A model generated the notes under the pieces. The model was given only the letters and a program-made list of their open reading frames with translations. It searched no databases and was not told where the DNA came from. 64,000 nucleotides of DNA from Ignelater luminosus (lineage: Eukaryota > Arthropoda > Insecta > Coleoptera > Elateridae). A program made the position numbers and the translations under genes. Positions 37,000 to 49,061 of this stretch are shown here, piece after piece (position 1 is the stretch's first letter; the number at the start of each line of letters is the position of its first letter). Where the stretch lies: NCBI GenBank assembly GCA_011009095.1, contig VTPC01090556.1, forward strand, positions 51,509-115,508, in the 5' to 3' direction.

Positions 37000-37780
37000 C
37001 AGTAGTTGCCCAAATTATTTAATTCATTTATCAGTCATAGTATTTTTTAGGTAAAGTGCCTTATAGTAAGTGTTGTTTCCTTCATAGTCTTATTTTGTAG
37101 TTTACCATTTTCGAGATACAGAGTGTTCAAATAAGATTTACCATTTGTCGTTATTTGTAAGTATCTCAAAAACAACGTAAACTGTTAAAATAGAACTTTC
37201 TATATAAGTGCTGCTAGAAAGGGTCTACTATCAAATAAATTTGTACAATTGACATTCTTGCCAGACTGAGTTGAGGGAGGGGATAAACATACTTCTTTAA
37301 ATGATACAATCAAGCAATTGAGTCAGTCTCAAAATTATTTATACTCACTGTAACCAATATTATGCTAAGTTTTAACTACATTACATTAAGATAATTATTG
37401 AGTTTTATTAGCTACATACCATATATCGTTTAAAAGGTGTGTTTGTCACCTTTTTCAGTCCCGCCTCTGGCAAGGGTATCAAATGCAAAAATGTATTAAA
37501 TGGTAGACCCTTTATAGCAACACTTAGTACAGAAGATTTCATTTCAATAGCTTAAGTTGTTTTTAAGATACTTAGAAATAATGAAAAATGGTAAATCTTA
37601 CTTGAACACCCTTCGTCTCGATAATGGTAAACTACATTATGAAAGTTTATGTAGCTAAATCTGCTGTAAAGCATTTTAGCCCAAAAATACTATTACAGTT
37701 TTCAAAAACTCCATGCGTGTCATTCTACACATGAATTAAATAGAAAGCTGGACTGTATTTAATAATTTGACCAGCCACTG
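37000..37780. mobile_element. Large foldback Tc1-type non-autonomous element (781 bp)
   Basis: The ends read CAGTAGTTGCCCAAATTATT on the left and, on the other strand, CAGTGGCTGGTCAAATTATT on the right, flanked by TA at 36998-36999 and 37781-37782. Both features are typical of Tc1-like transposons. Inside lie long imperfect inverted arms of roughly 250 bp (37039-37285 against 37437-37690), with shared pieces such as gtagtttaccatt, gagatac and aagggtctac. The spacer is about 150 bp. No coding frame. The whole unit could fold into one long hairpin and would need a transposase from elsewhere. Confidence 0.78.
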
Positions 37781-37782
37781 TA

Positions 37783-40700
37783 TTTATAACATGAATCTTT
37801 TTGTTAATTTTACTTAGAATTTTTAATTTTTGTCCGGTTAGTTCTTTCAACAGCTCATTTGATCATTTACATTAGTTAACTTTACATATTAGTTAATAAA
37901 ATTAATGCGTTTTCCAAACAATTTACTAAAAACGAACAAACTTTGTACGGTCCTGTAGAGATGCCGACAAGGTATATGAAATATCATGTAAACAGGTTGG
38001 GGAAGTGCATTAGGTTATGACAATTTATTTTAAAAACATATGCTCAGGTTTATTGTTCTCTTTTGGGAATTGAGAAATTTTAGCAGGGTGTAGTTATTAA
38101 CAAACCAACTCTTCAAAAATTCTTTGTTCTTTTTAAATGCCGATCGATGACCTTCAACTAATAGTTAGGGGATAATACTGACAGATTTATTTGAGAACAT
38201 TAGAAATTATAAATTACTAGAAAGGCTCCTTACTTTCACTAGCTTAGTTTTTTTTTCTTCTATTTATTTTCTGTGATTACATTTCATTTTACTAAATTTA
38301 TAATGGCATTATATTAAATTATTAAATGTCTTTGACAAAAATTCACCAGCCCTGAATTTATGTGTACGACATTGTTCTCATTTCGCTCGGCGTATAACCG
38401 CCGTGACATCTATTATAAAAACGCACAGATAGCCTCCAACATAACGTTTCGTTTTCAAGCTAGTTTCCTGCTTTTTGTAAAAATTGATTTACTTATTAAT
38501 AAGTATGCGCTGATTTTAGCAACAACGTCTTAAACGTTACTTCAACATTTGCTAAATAATCATGTAATCAAATTAAATTTGAATTTTGTCGCAATCTATC
38601 TCGTATTTGAGTTTTCTGTCAGACAGGATCGTATTTAGAATACATAGAACTAAAAATAATTAATATTTCGAAAACTATAGATTTTCGGTCTTTAGTTTAA
38701 TATTAAGAAAATCGTCACTAAAATCATTTAACCTACATGTTGTTATTTTTGAGACACCCTGTATATCAAGCAAAAAGAAAACTAACATACGTGGCGTTTA
38801 ATGGTTTTATTCAAATAAGTTCAAAAATCGTCTTTGTTGTAAATCATATAAGTAGAGAAATTCCAGTAAGAAAAATTTTAATTAAGATCTACTCATCACT
38901 TTAGTTTATTTCAAACCGAATTAAATGTCTGTACTGGAAGAAACAAAAGTTAAACGTAACGTTACAAAAAGAACGGGTACTTAAACAAATAGAATTAAAA
39001 TTTTTCGAATAGCGATTTATTAAAATTAACAAAAACGTTATCCTTTAATAACTGTCAAAGCCAACATACATAGCTAATGAGTTCCGCAAGAATTACTGAG
39101 CTCGGGTAACCAAAAGGTTACACCGGTTACACATAGTTTGATTCTCTAAGTAACTTCAATTTGAGTGGGAAGTAACCTACGGGTTTATTCGTAGTAAGTA
39201 AATACTTTACGCGGTAGTTGGTAAAATCAAATTATCTAACCGATTTCCACAATAAACGACTTTCCATATTTTTCATTTTCAATTTTTAAATATCCACTTA
39301 ATCGTTCTTCTACCGTAAACACATTTAATTTACTGAAAGGATCTAAAAATTCTTCGACATGGAAGCTAAATTGAGAGCACAATTCTAAATATATACAGAA
39401 ATAAGTAAATATAAATCTTTGCGTACAAACATTTCAAGAGCGAAGCCATTCTAATTGTTAACGGAACTCCCTCATGCAATACGATCACCGATACCATGTA
39501 AATATTCATAACGTACAACTATTTACACAGTGTAATTTAGAATGTCTCAATTTTATTTAGCAATTTAACGTAATCATACTTATTTGTAAAGTAAGAGCAT
39601 CTTGCTGTTATTCAAAACAGAAAAAACGAAAATAAACAAATGAATCATGTAATCAGCATAAAAAAGCAGATTTGTAATTTAAAAGCTTAATTTATTTTAT
39701 CACGAATACGCTTTTTCCTTTCTTGGGGTAATTTAAGAATTTCGATATAACTTTTCTTTGCAGGAATTATCGATAATTTATTATTATCCTAGCTATGAAG
39801 TGGGGGACGTTGACTTCCTATAAGAGCCAAATATAGAATCTCGAGAACAATCCAGAGCTTTGCGTCTTTGCCTTTTATTTCAAGCAACAGTAAAAAACAT
39901 ATTACAGGCCCACATGTTTCGTATAATCTTAAAATTTAAAATGTTAAATATAGCTATATACTAAGATCAAAAACGTAGTTTTATGGCCAATACTAATAGC
40001 AGAAATTCACAAAATCAATCAAAATTTTAAAGAAGACATTAAATTTTCAAATACAAAGATTTCAAGTGGAAAACTTAATGTTACTCCTGTAGTGTACTGT
40101 ACTGATACTTTTCGAAGACAATAATTGTTTCGAGCACGGTCCTTACTGTAATTTGGACGATGCACGTTCTAACATATAACTAAACAGCGCTCCGTCTTAA
40201 TGACGTTTTCAGTAAAGAAATTTTATTTTTTTTAAATATTCTTAGATGAAAAAAGGTTTGTAGCTAGACAAGAAATTATGGCGAGAAACCGTTGTAGCGC
40301 ATGTATACATCACATTCAAAAAACAAACCGTTGAATTTCTAACCTGATTTTAGTACATATACATTAGAAAACTGAATGAAATCTGTTAAATAATTAAGAG
40401 AAATATTTACAGAACCGTTTTGCAGGTTAGTTGTATGATACGTGTCAGAATCAAATAAATTAAGTAAGAAGTTGGTAATATTTCATTCAACACTCGAATA
40501 GAACCGAACTTGATAATATACTGGCAATGCGAGGTTTTGAATAATACCTCACAGATAGCAAATGCAAAGTGGAAATACAACACAATAAGTGTCTAGGGGA
40601 TGCTTCATGACAAAATTACATAAGTTATTAAATTCTAGAATAATTTTATAAAACCTGTATAACAGAAACTAAAATGATACAAGCATGCAAAAGGTCACCT

Positions 40701-41039
40701 AACACGTGACTAATAGATTTAATTTATTCGAATCTTTGGAGTTCAACTAGTTCATACTTTCACTTACCTACCTTATAGCTATTGATTCATAGGAAGTAAA
40801 TAAAAAAATATTTAATTGATTTGTACTATAATACAGAAAAAGGGGATCATACACATTACATAAATTGAAAATCTTTTGTAAACGTACCTTTCTTATAAGC
40901 AACTTAGATATCGCAAGAAAATAGTATCATTCTGAATAAGAAACTCTTCCAAATATGAAGATCATAATGTTCCAAATAGAGAAAGAAAATTGAATCTAGA
41001 ACGTTAGTTCCATAAATCAATAGAATTTATCATTAATTT
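37783..41039. other. AT-rich stretch without recognisable gene
   Basis: Contains cagggtg at about 38086 and acaccctgtata at 38754-38765. A palindromic stretch (ggtaaccaaaaggttac) lies at 39106. A TATA-like tattataaaaacg occurs near 38413 but has no gene beside it. Confidence 0.4.
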
Positions 41040-41960
41040 CTTCTGTAAGTCACAGTCAATAACAATTACCATATTGGGCTCATTACAAGTTACAGTTTGA
41101 TTTTTCTCAATCAGCCAGTTACTTTTCTCAGACTTGACAACAACATTAATCAAAGTTCAATTCTACCCTTTACTAATAACCTACATAAAGGCCTTAACTA
41201 TGACGACAACACGGATACAAATTAACAGTAGTAATTCAATAAACCAAGATAAGAACGTAATTGTGCAATGTTTTGTAGTTGTGGTGCATCATGAGTTGCA
41301 CGCATTTTCTCAACACTAGGATAAATTCCTTCAACTACCATACGATAACCAAGATATTCAACCTTTAGCTCAAAAAGCTTATGCTTTTCCAAGCTTACTT
41401 TTACATTATATCGTACAAACTTAATCTTTCAAAAATCATTTCAAGAAGATGTTTGCCTAATCAAAAATACTGAACAAAATTAAAATGTCATCCAAGTAAC
41501 AATTAGGGTTTGGAATGCCACATAAAATTCAATCCATTATTAGATTGAAAGATAATTACCAGAGACAGGTGCCATACCAAATGTCTGACAGATTGAAATA
41601 TTCTGAGTTTTAATAGTTAAATATCTTTGAAATACATTTGAAGGATTTACTTTTGAGCTCATCCATACTTAATAATGGAATGAAATATTCTTACTTGACT
41701 TAATCACGGTTAATACTAAATCTAATCTATGAATTTTTTGCTCTGCTGAACGTCAACAACACATTTTCTAACCGCATTGACATCACAAGACACTACATTT
41801 AGCTTATACTGCACTGGATGTTCTTGTATCTTCTCCAAATGCAATCAATTTGCCATTGATATTGGCTTCACTTCGTGGGGCACTAATACTTTTGAAATAG
41901 CATGATTAAGAAAAAATAAAAGGGCTTTCATTTATCTCCTCTAGTTCTTCAACAGCACTG
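41040..41960 (-). pseudogene. Ty3/gypsy-type pol (reverse transcriptase) remnant
   Basis: No long frame is open here, but the minus strand read in pieces gives an ordered Ty3/gypsy reverse transcriptase. Around 41560-41600 a FGMAP phrase (related elements have PFGxxSAPA). At 41475-41515 CYLDDILILF, with the catalytic YLDD at 41487-41498. At about 41320-41390 FELKVEYLGYRMVVEGIYP. At about 41200-41310 SVEKMRATHDAPQ, then LRSYLGLLNYY, the connection to the RNase H region. Further left LRPLCRLLVKG, after stops. To the right, the KGFPSAVEELEEI piece (complement of 41935-41975) is less certain. Frameshifts and stops are frequent. LTRs, protease and integrase were not recognised. Confidence 0.72.
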
Positions 41961-41975
41961 GGAAACCCTTTATTT

Positions 41976-44900
41976 GTACAACACTATTTCTTTCTTTGTT
42001 AGGCAATTAAAAACTGTAACTATACCACGCCTCCATCTTTCTGTGTAAACTTCCTCTAAGGATACGGACACTTGCACAGCATATTCCTGGGTTCCATTTC
42101 AAGTGTGGCGACACTTTCTAAAAACTAGAAATACGCAAAACATTGACTTTTCGGAAATAAATATTCGAGGTAAAAGGGTCCCACTTATACCTGTTAATTC
42201 GTTGGACATTCTCGAATGTTTTGCACCTTAAAATTTTCATAGAAAAAGGGTTTTGCCGTCTGTCAATTATTTTCTTTCAAACGTAATTCTTTAGAAATAT
42301 CTTAAACACTTTTGTACATTATAAATAATTTTCGTAGAAGGTTTAAGAATTTTGTTTAGTGTCTAATTCTTAGTGTAGATAACACATTATAAATTTTCCT
42401 AGAAGAATTTTGCTTTTGTCTAAATCCTTCTTAAACGGACCTACAGCAATAATATTTCCTTGAACAAAATTTCTGTTAACAGTTTTTAGAAAATGATCTT
42501 CTTCGAAGACTCAAGAATGTTGTTCTTTGTTAAAACACAGGTAGAGATGTATAAAAGCTTAGTTATTTACAGAGACGACACAGTCACTCGCTAAGTTGCA
42601 TAAAATTTAGCATAGTTCCTTGACAATTGTTAACCTGTTATAATCTTTAATAAATAACGTTTATTTTTACTATTTATTATTATTAAAAAAAAAACGCGCA
42701 TATTATTATTATAAAACACCAGCACCTCAGTTACCTCTTCACATGTAATTAAGACCGCTAATGAGCATGTATTTGGTGTACAAAGTTGTTTTCACAAGAT
42801 GATTGTGATGATATAACGCTAAACTTTTGATGATAATAGTTGTAAGCCCTCATTACACTTCCATTAGTTCATGAGATGAGTCTACCTCTGAATGATCCGA
42901 AAAGTATTCAGTCAGATTCTGCAAGCAAAATAATAAAAGGAGGAATGTTTTCAAACGAAAGATAAGTGTTTATTACCGGAGAAGAATGTACATCCAAATT
43001 AAAGATATATCACTGCATCTAAAGAAACAAAAAAGTAAACAAAAAGAATATTTGAAGATGTCATTCAATAATAGTAGACTACAATTTTTTATTTTACAGG
43101 ACTCGTATTTGAAATCCTACTTACCGCACTTAAAGCATCGGCAAGTATCTACTTACCACACCGCTGCCGCCGGGCCGTAGAAAAAATAACTAACAAACCA
43201 TTTTAAACAAAAGTATAAGTTAAATAACGTACATTGAAGCACATTATTTACGTTTTCGTAATTAATGTTTTTGTAAATCAAAACAATAATTTATCAACAG
43301 AAAATGTGCATTTTAACAAATAATAATATATTCTAATACAAACAGTTTAAAAAAGGTCTACAATAAAAGTAATCTATTCAGCAAATCATATGGAATTAAT
43401 ATTACAGTTTTCATTTCTGAGTTATCCTTGCAGTTTCCTATAATCTTCCACATTTCCAAGCTTTTAGGAAAACTTTTCTTTTCTGTTGTATCAGGATTTT
43501 ACTAGTTTTTAGGTTTTTTTCTTAGTTTAGCAATACAGTTGTATAATCGAATCACTAAATAGAGAAAGATTCTCAAAATAAAGTACAGATAAATTTTATA
43601 GGTTTGTACGAAATGTAATAATAATTTCTCAGACTGTAAGTTTCTCTATACACTAGCGCCATCTAGAAAGGAAATACCCACAATAGGAGCTACAAACTCG
43701 CTAGTATTGTACAGGTTTATACCCTAAAAAGAAATATTTTGTGATAGCCTGAGTGAAAAACAAGATTTCTATCAAATTACGGTTACCATGCAGAGATGAA
43801 AGTTCATTTCTACACAACATACTTTGCAGATGTCTCAACAGTCTTCTGTAACAAAATCTGTAGTACATACATTTAACAAAGAATAAAAGGCACAAATAAT
43901 TAAATGAAATGTTTGATTTAAATGAATTAAAAAAATAAGTCTAATTATAAAAATGATAAAAGCTTAAAATAGAATTTACTCATTTTTCTTTTAGTTTTAG
44001 AGATCTCATTCATTTTAATTTACTGAGTACACACAAAAAACTTTTAAGCTTGAAAAATGAAAATTAAACACGAATATAATCCGCTTTTTGTGATCTAGCG
44101 TACATTAACGGGGTATAAAAGGGTTCTTTTACAGGCTTTCATGAGGAAGACAATAAAAAAAGACGTCCTGGTCATTTCCATTACCTATTTTCCAGCTTGT
44201 AAAAATCTATGGAGAATTCTCTTGATTTTCCGTGCAAATGGATCTGTCTTTGTAAATATGAGTGGAAAACTAAATACTCAAGTAAAAATCTCCATCGAAT
44301 GAAACTCCCTAGAGGGCAATTTCCTGCAACCATTAGTATTTATTTTCAGCTTTTCTTTCAATTAAACTTCCTATTCTCGATATTTACTGTACATGTTTTC
44401 ACTGTTACAATGAAAGCATAACATGCTATTGTTCTATATCTCTGTGTTCCATATAGTATTAAAATTGGGAAACGAACAAAGAACAAACTACAAAATTGCT
44501 ATAAAGTATTCCAGAGGAAACGTCATTTTTTAATAATGGAAAGAATACGCGAGAACCATCTGGAACCACCCGAAAAACCAATTGTTATCAATAATCCATC
44601 AGAATATAAAATGCAAATCAGATGAGAAGATTTTACAAATCCCTTAAGCTTTTCTTTGAATGCAAAAATTTCTACGTTACCCAGGCGATTTGATTCTTTT
44701 TGTGCTCATTCTTCGTTTGTCATTTTGTCGTCCACTTTGAATTCAGCATTACTCCTGCTATTCCAATCTAATTTCAAAAGGCGTTCTATAAATTCGAAAG
44801 TTTTCCTGATAAAGCACTTCTGTCATACCAGAACAATATTCTAAGAAATTTGAATAATTCTGTTACTACCTAAAAGTTGAATGACGGTTATTATTGAATT

Positions 44901-47900
44901 TCATTATTTTTCATGAATATATTCAATTTCCGTGTTAGATTAATCGAGTCCCTAACGTTTAAATGATAGAATATTGAAAAGGTCTATTTTTGTTTGTAGG
45001 TAAATAATCTTTTAATGGTCCAATTAATGAATTTTTGCAAAAGTTTGTACACAATCATTACACCTACTTTTTGCACATCTTTTTCTGATAAGCATGCGTT
45101 TCAGATCTTTTAACTCAAACTCACTGAAATTCAATTTATGTCCTATAGTTCGCATTTTGCGGAATAGGAGATTATAACTCAATCAATAATGTCCCTCGCA
45201 CGAGAAAGCACATTTCGAATAAGCTCGGGGGAAATTTTTAATTAATTCGCGTATGTGAGAATACGTATCATGAAAATTTATGTTGAAGTAAAAAGATCTG
45301 CAATTTAAAGTTTTATATTACTTAGAAAATGCTAACTGATACACTTTTACAAGTGTTCACTTCTGCTGCTCCAACAAAAACTTTTATTTTGTAGAATGGC
45401 CTGAACATGTAAGAAAACTACAGAATTATTAAAAATCACCCCTCGTAAAATTCTTGACACCTTAATAAAGTTAAAACTTTTGACGCTGTTTCTGTATTTC
45501 TTTATTTGTTTGAAATGTCATAACTCATTCATAGCTACAATGCAAGAAGAGCTTTTTAAATTTAAATTTTAGGTGATTGACAGCGATGTACTACTGCTTC
45601 AAGAATTTGAAACCAAAAGAGAAAGTTCTTCATGCTAGGAGATTGTTTACCAGATTGATCGACTTTGCATTTCTTATACAGTTTTTAAGATCTCAATAGT
45701 GTGACACTTTTGTGCTATTACTATGTAGTATGCTTTAGAAAGAAAAAAACAAAATTTATCTTACTTCATTTTTAATCAGCTTAAAAGTAATATATGGCTT
45801 GTCAACCTTACTATATATAGTGGGATAATAAAGGATAGAAAACGAATAATATTTATCATTTCAGTACTGCGCACTGATACAATTTGTAACGGGTGTTCAA
45901 AGATCCTCTGTACCAACTGTACATATTTAATGCATTCTATACGTCTAGAACTCTAGATTCACAATGCATGTAGTACCATAATTCATAAAGTCGAGTTGAC
46001 ATTTAATGACGGTATATTCACAGAATTACACCTACATGCTAAGCTTTTACGTTTGCGCCTCTTTCATGTAAATACGTAGGGTTATATCCGTATCCTTTAA
46101 ACAGTAAGACAGTACTCTTTTTGACTTCCAAAATATGTTTACACTCTGTTTTCTCTACCAATCTAAAAATGTACTCTTTGGGCATTATTCGTTAGACAGC
46201 ACAATTCGCGTTCGTGACTTAAACTCCAAATGCACCAAATGTACCAAAAAAGTCTTTGGTTTCAGTCGCACAATTTAATTTCTCAAAAGAGCAGAGAAAG
46301 ACAAGCAATAGAACGATGCATTTGAAGCATTTAGAACAAATAATTACGTGACTGTGATTTAACTTTTAATAAAATGAGTTCTGCAATGCTTCTACGTACT
46401 TTTATGAGCATCCCTTGCATACGAAATCTTATATCATACAGGGTGTTCTAGTATATTAAGAACATAGGAATTTTAACATGGCATGGCGGGGGAGAAATAT
46501 GCAGTAGTATAACAACTAATTAAGCCCAGGCGGGCTTCAAGTCAACCACGGGAGTCTTCATCAAGGAGTTCAAAATCCGATTTTGGACCACTGTAGGTGC
46601 CTGTTGGAAGGTGCAGTTTAACGCGTATTTCTACTTATTTTTTTAAGAAGGTTAATGAGCAATCACAAAGTCCGTCCGCGGCGCAGTTAGCGAGAGAATA
46701 AATGCCATAGGAATAAGTATCATGTCCAAACTCCAAACATAATATATTTTAAAAGTATATTTAGTATATTTCTTTAAAACTGTTTATAAACAAAATTAAA
46801 ACTTATTAAAAAAGATTCAGTCAAAATTATGTTACACAACAGATGAAATGTGTACGAATGGTTTTTAAAAATTTTCTTCTCTCCCTTTTTCATGCCTCCA
46901 CCGTCCCCTTATTTTTACTCAACGCCCTCCACGCACCCGAAGCTACTAAAGCTCCCTTCGATTGTTTCAGCGCCCCCCAGTATCGCCCACTTTAGGAAAC
47001 ACTGATTTAATCTAAAAAGATTTTAATTTAAATGAACAGTTAACGCCTCGGCAAATACGTAATATCCATATTCCTAACAAAAAGCTGAACTTAAGAACAA
47101 AATAGTGTAAGCACCTTATAATTTACTACCAGATTCAGATATTCTGACAGACAGATACGTTTTTTCAAGAATACTCTTTCTATTGCGTAGACAAAGCTTC
47201 TAAGAGGAAGCTGCGTGACATACAATGTTTGGTAGTAGCTATTGCAAAGTTCGAGAGAAGTTATCTCTGTAGTTTAATAACAATTTAAATAAAACAGCAT
47301 TTGTCACTGTTGTTGAATATAGGAAAGGTGGTATTAGTTGCTTTTCGATTTGCATGTGCTTCTAGTTTTAGGAAAGGTCTAGTGGCAACGTCTCATAAGA
47401 ATACTTAACATAAATTCCAGTATCGCTTGGATCCCGAGTAATCAATACCGCTGGGGTTTCTCTATTTTATGAAAGACAATTAGTGGCTGTTCTTTGTGTT
47501 ATATTTTATTGTTATCGACAAAAATATTTTAAACTGATAAGTCGGTAGACTGAATATTATACATTGCATTTTAATGATCATGAACCACCTTAAATTATTT
47601 TGTCCTCGTCAGTATTGAGAAAAATTCTAAATCATGACAAATTAAATATAAAGAGGGACATAATATGACACAGTTTTTCAATTTATTTTATCTAATTTAA
47701 CTGGACGCCTACTATCAGGAATTTGTATCAACTCGCATAAATTCTATTGATGTTAATCACTCTTCTAAAGATTTCAAAAAAGCCCCATAAGGGATAATAG
47801 GTAGATTATTAGTCTGCCCAGTTCCAGACCAAGAAATTTCAAATCTTCAAGATTTTTTATTGAAACGTGTATATAAGACCTCAAATATAATACCAAATTA

Positions 47901-48224
47901 CAGTATGAACTTTGCTCACCGATTGTTACTTGTTCAGATACAACGACCGTTCTTGCACTGGTTTTAATATTTTGTTATTTTTGGCCCTGGAGATGACATT
48001 ATTTGAAAATAAAAAATTGGGCTGTCCACTGATACATGTTTTTATTAGGAACCAGGAATATCGGCGTTACAAACGTCAAACATACGCGATGTCAATTATT
48101 TTCTGTAAACAACAACAAATATCGGCCAATCCAGCCACCCTACAATAAAGTCTATACTCTATACCTATAGAGTGTGTACACAATATACGCGCAAATATTT
48201 GACAGATAGATTCTCCAGCAAAAA
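41976..48224. other. Long AT-rich stretch without recognisable gene
   Basis: No gene found in about 6 kb. Points seen: TATA-like sequences at 42549 and 44113 without a gene; a short GC-rich patch at 43118-43180 with two splice-donor-like words on the minus strand; atacagggtgttct at 46436-46449; and a GC-richer segment at 46450-46720 and 46900-46990, probably old repeats. None supports a coding call. Confidence 0.4.
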
Positions 48225-48420
48225 TTAAGCCTACTTTGTTATATTATAACCTTTTTTCATAAAGCTCACCGTTTTTGAGATACAAGGTGTCAGAGCTTCA
48301 TTTAAGATTTCTTCTTTCTTCAATGTCTCGGGAACAACGTAAGATATAGAAATGAGTGTTTCTAAGTGTTGATTACTTTCGAATCTCTACTATCTAACGT
48401 AGTTTAATGTTTGCTATCCG
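48225..48420 (+). repeat. Fragment related to an arm of the 37-kb foldback element
   Basis: The phrase ctcaccgtttttgagatac followed by aaggtgtcagag, then gtctcgggaacaacgtaaga, parallels the left arm at 37100-37190 (tttaccattttcgagatac, gagtgttcaa, gtatctcaaaaacaacgtaa). The match is diverged but keeps order and spacing. Probably a related repeat or one arm of it. Confidence 0.4.
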
Positions 48421-48551
48421 AATCAGGAACGAAGAGTTAAGAAGAGGCTGTTCTCTTGGTATGAATTTCTTTTGTCCACATTCGGAGACCCTTCTGGATT
48501 TGCCGCTGAATGTGAGAAATGTGTTTTAATGACGACTGTGTACAAAAGCAC

Positions 48552-48710
48552 AATAATAATAATAAATACCTTTATTTCCACACACAATTTCTTACATAGT
48601 TACAAAAAACGTAGATACTCAGTACTTAGTTCCTTGGTGAAATCTAGTCATAGGCTACTGAATTTAACCAGAGAACTATGCTCAAATTAAAAAAATGTTA
48701 TTAAAACAAA
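48552..48710 (-). mobile_element. 3' end fragment of a LINE related to the one at 24-27 kb
   Basis: A (TAA)n run and aataccttta-type end are followed by a 3' UTR block. Its core, ggtgaaatctagtcataggc then tactgaatttaaccagaga, aligns with the 24430-24475 block of the LINE at 24.3-27.6 kb. Only the last 160 bp or so are present, as expected for a 5'-truncated insertion. Confidence 0.6.
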
Positions 48711-49061
48711 AGAAAATAAGAAACGAATAAACATTAAAAGAGGTAATGGAAAAAGAATATAAATATAGCATTAAGTAATCCAGACGGTATTTGATAACTT
48801 TCTAAAAACCCCACCTCATCTACTCCGAAAGTAGATTTCTTGATTTTAGACATCAAGGTCCAGACAGTATTTCTAGTCTGTTTCCCCCTTCGTTTTTCCA
48901 TGTGACTGTATACCTTATTAAGATTATATGCCCAAGAATCATCAAGAAAATGACGATGACCACAAAAAGATCGTTAGTAAATACTCGTACACAATTAGCT
49001 TCAATGATATGTCTGTATAGCACTATTCCAGAACCTTCCCCATATAGCAAGTTTCTACATA
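48711..49061. other. Short unassigned stretch
   Basis: No feature recognised between the LINE end and the mariner terminal repeat. Confidence 0.4.

Noticed and set aside
42549..42600. TATA-like gtataaaag followed 30 bp later by a possible initiator, with heat-shock-like GAA/TTC words upstream
   Set aside because: No gene or coding exon follows on either strand; such words are frequent in AT-rich DNA.
42986..43180. 64-codon plus-strand frame ending in the GC-rich patch, with a ttttattttacag acceptor-like word
   Set aside because: The acceptor lies inside the open frame itself, and the product is lysine-rich low complexity; no exon partner seen.
44111..44125. Strong TATA-like ggtataaaaggg
   Set aside because: The following 70-codon frame lacks any protein feature, so there is no promoter target to support it.
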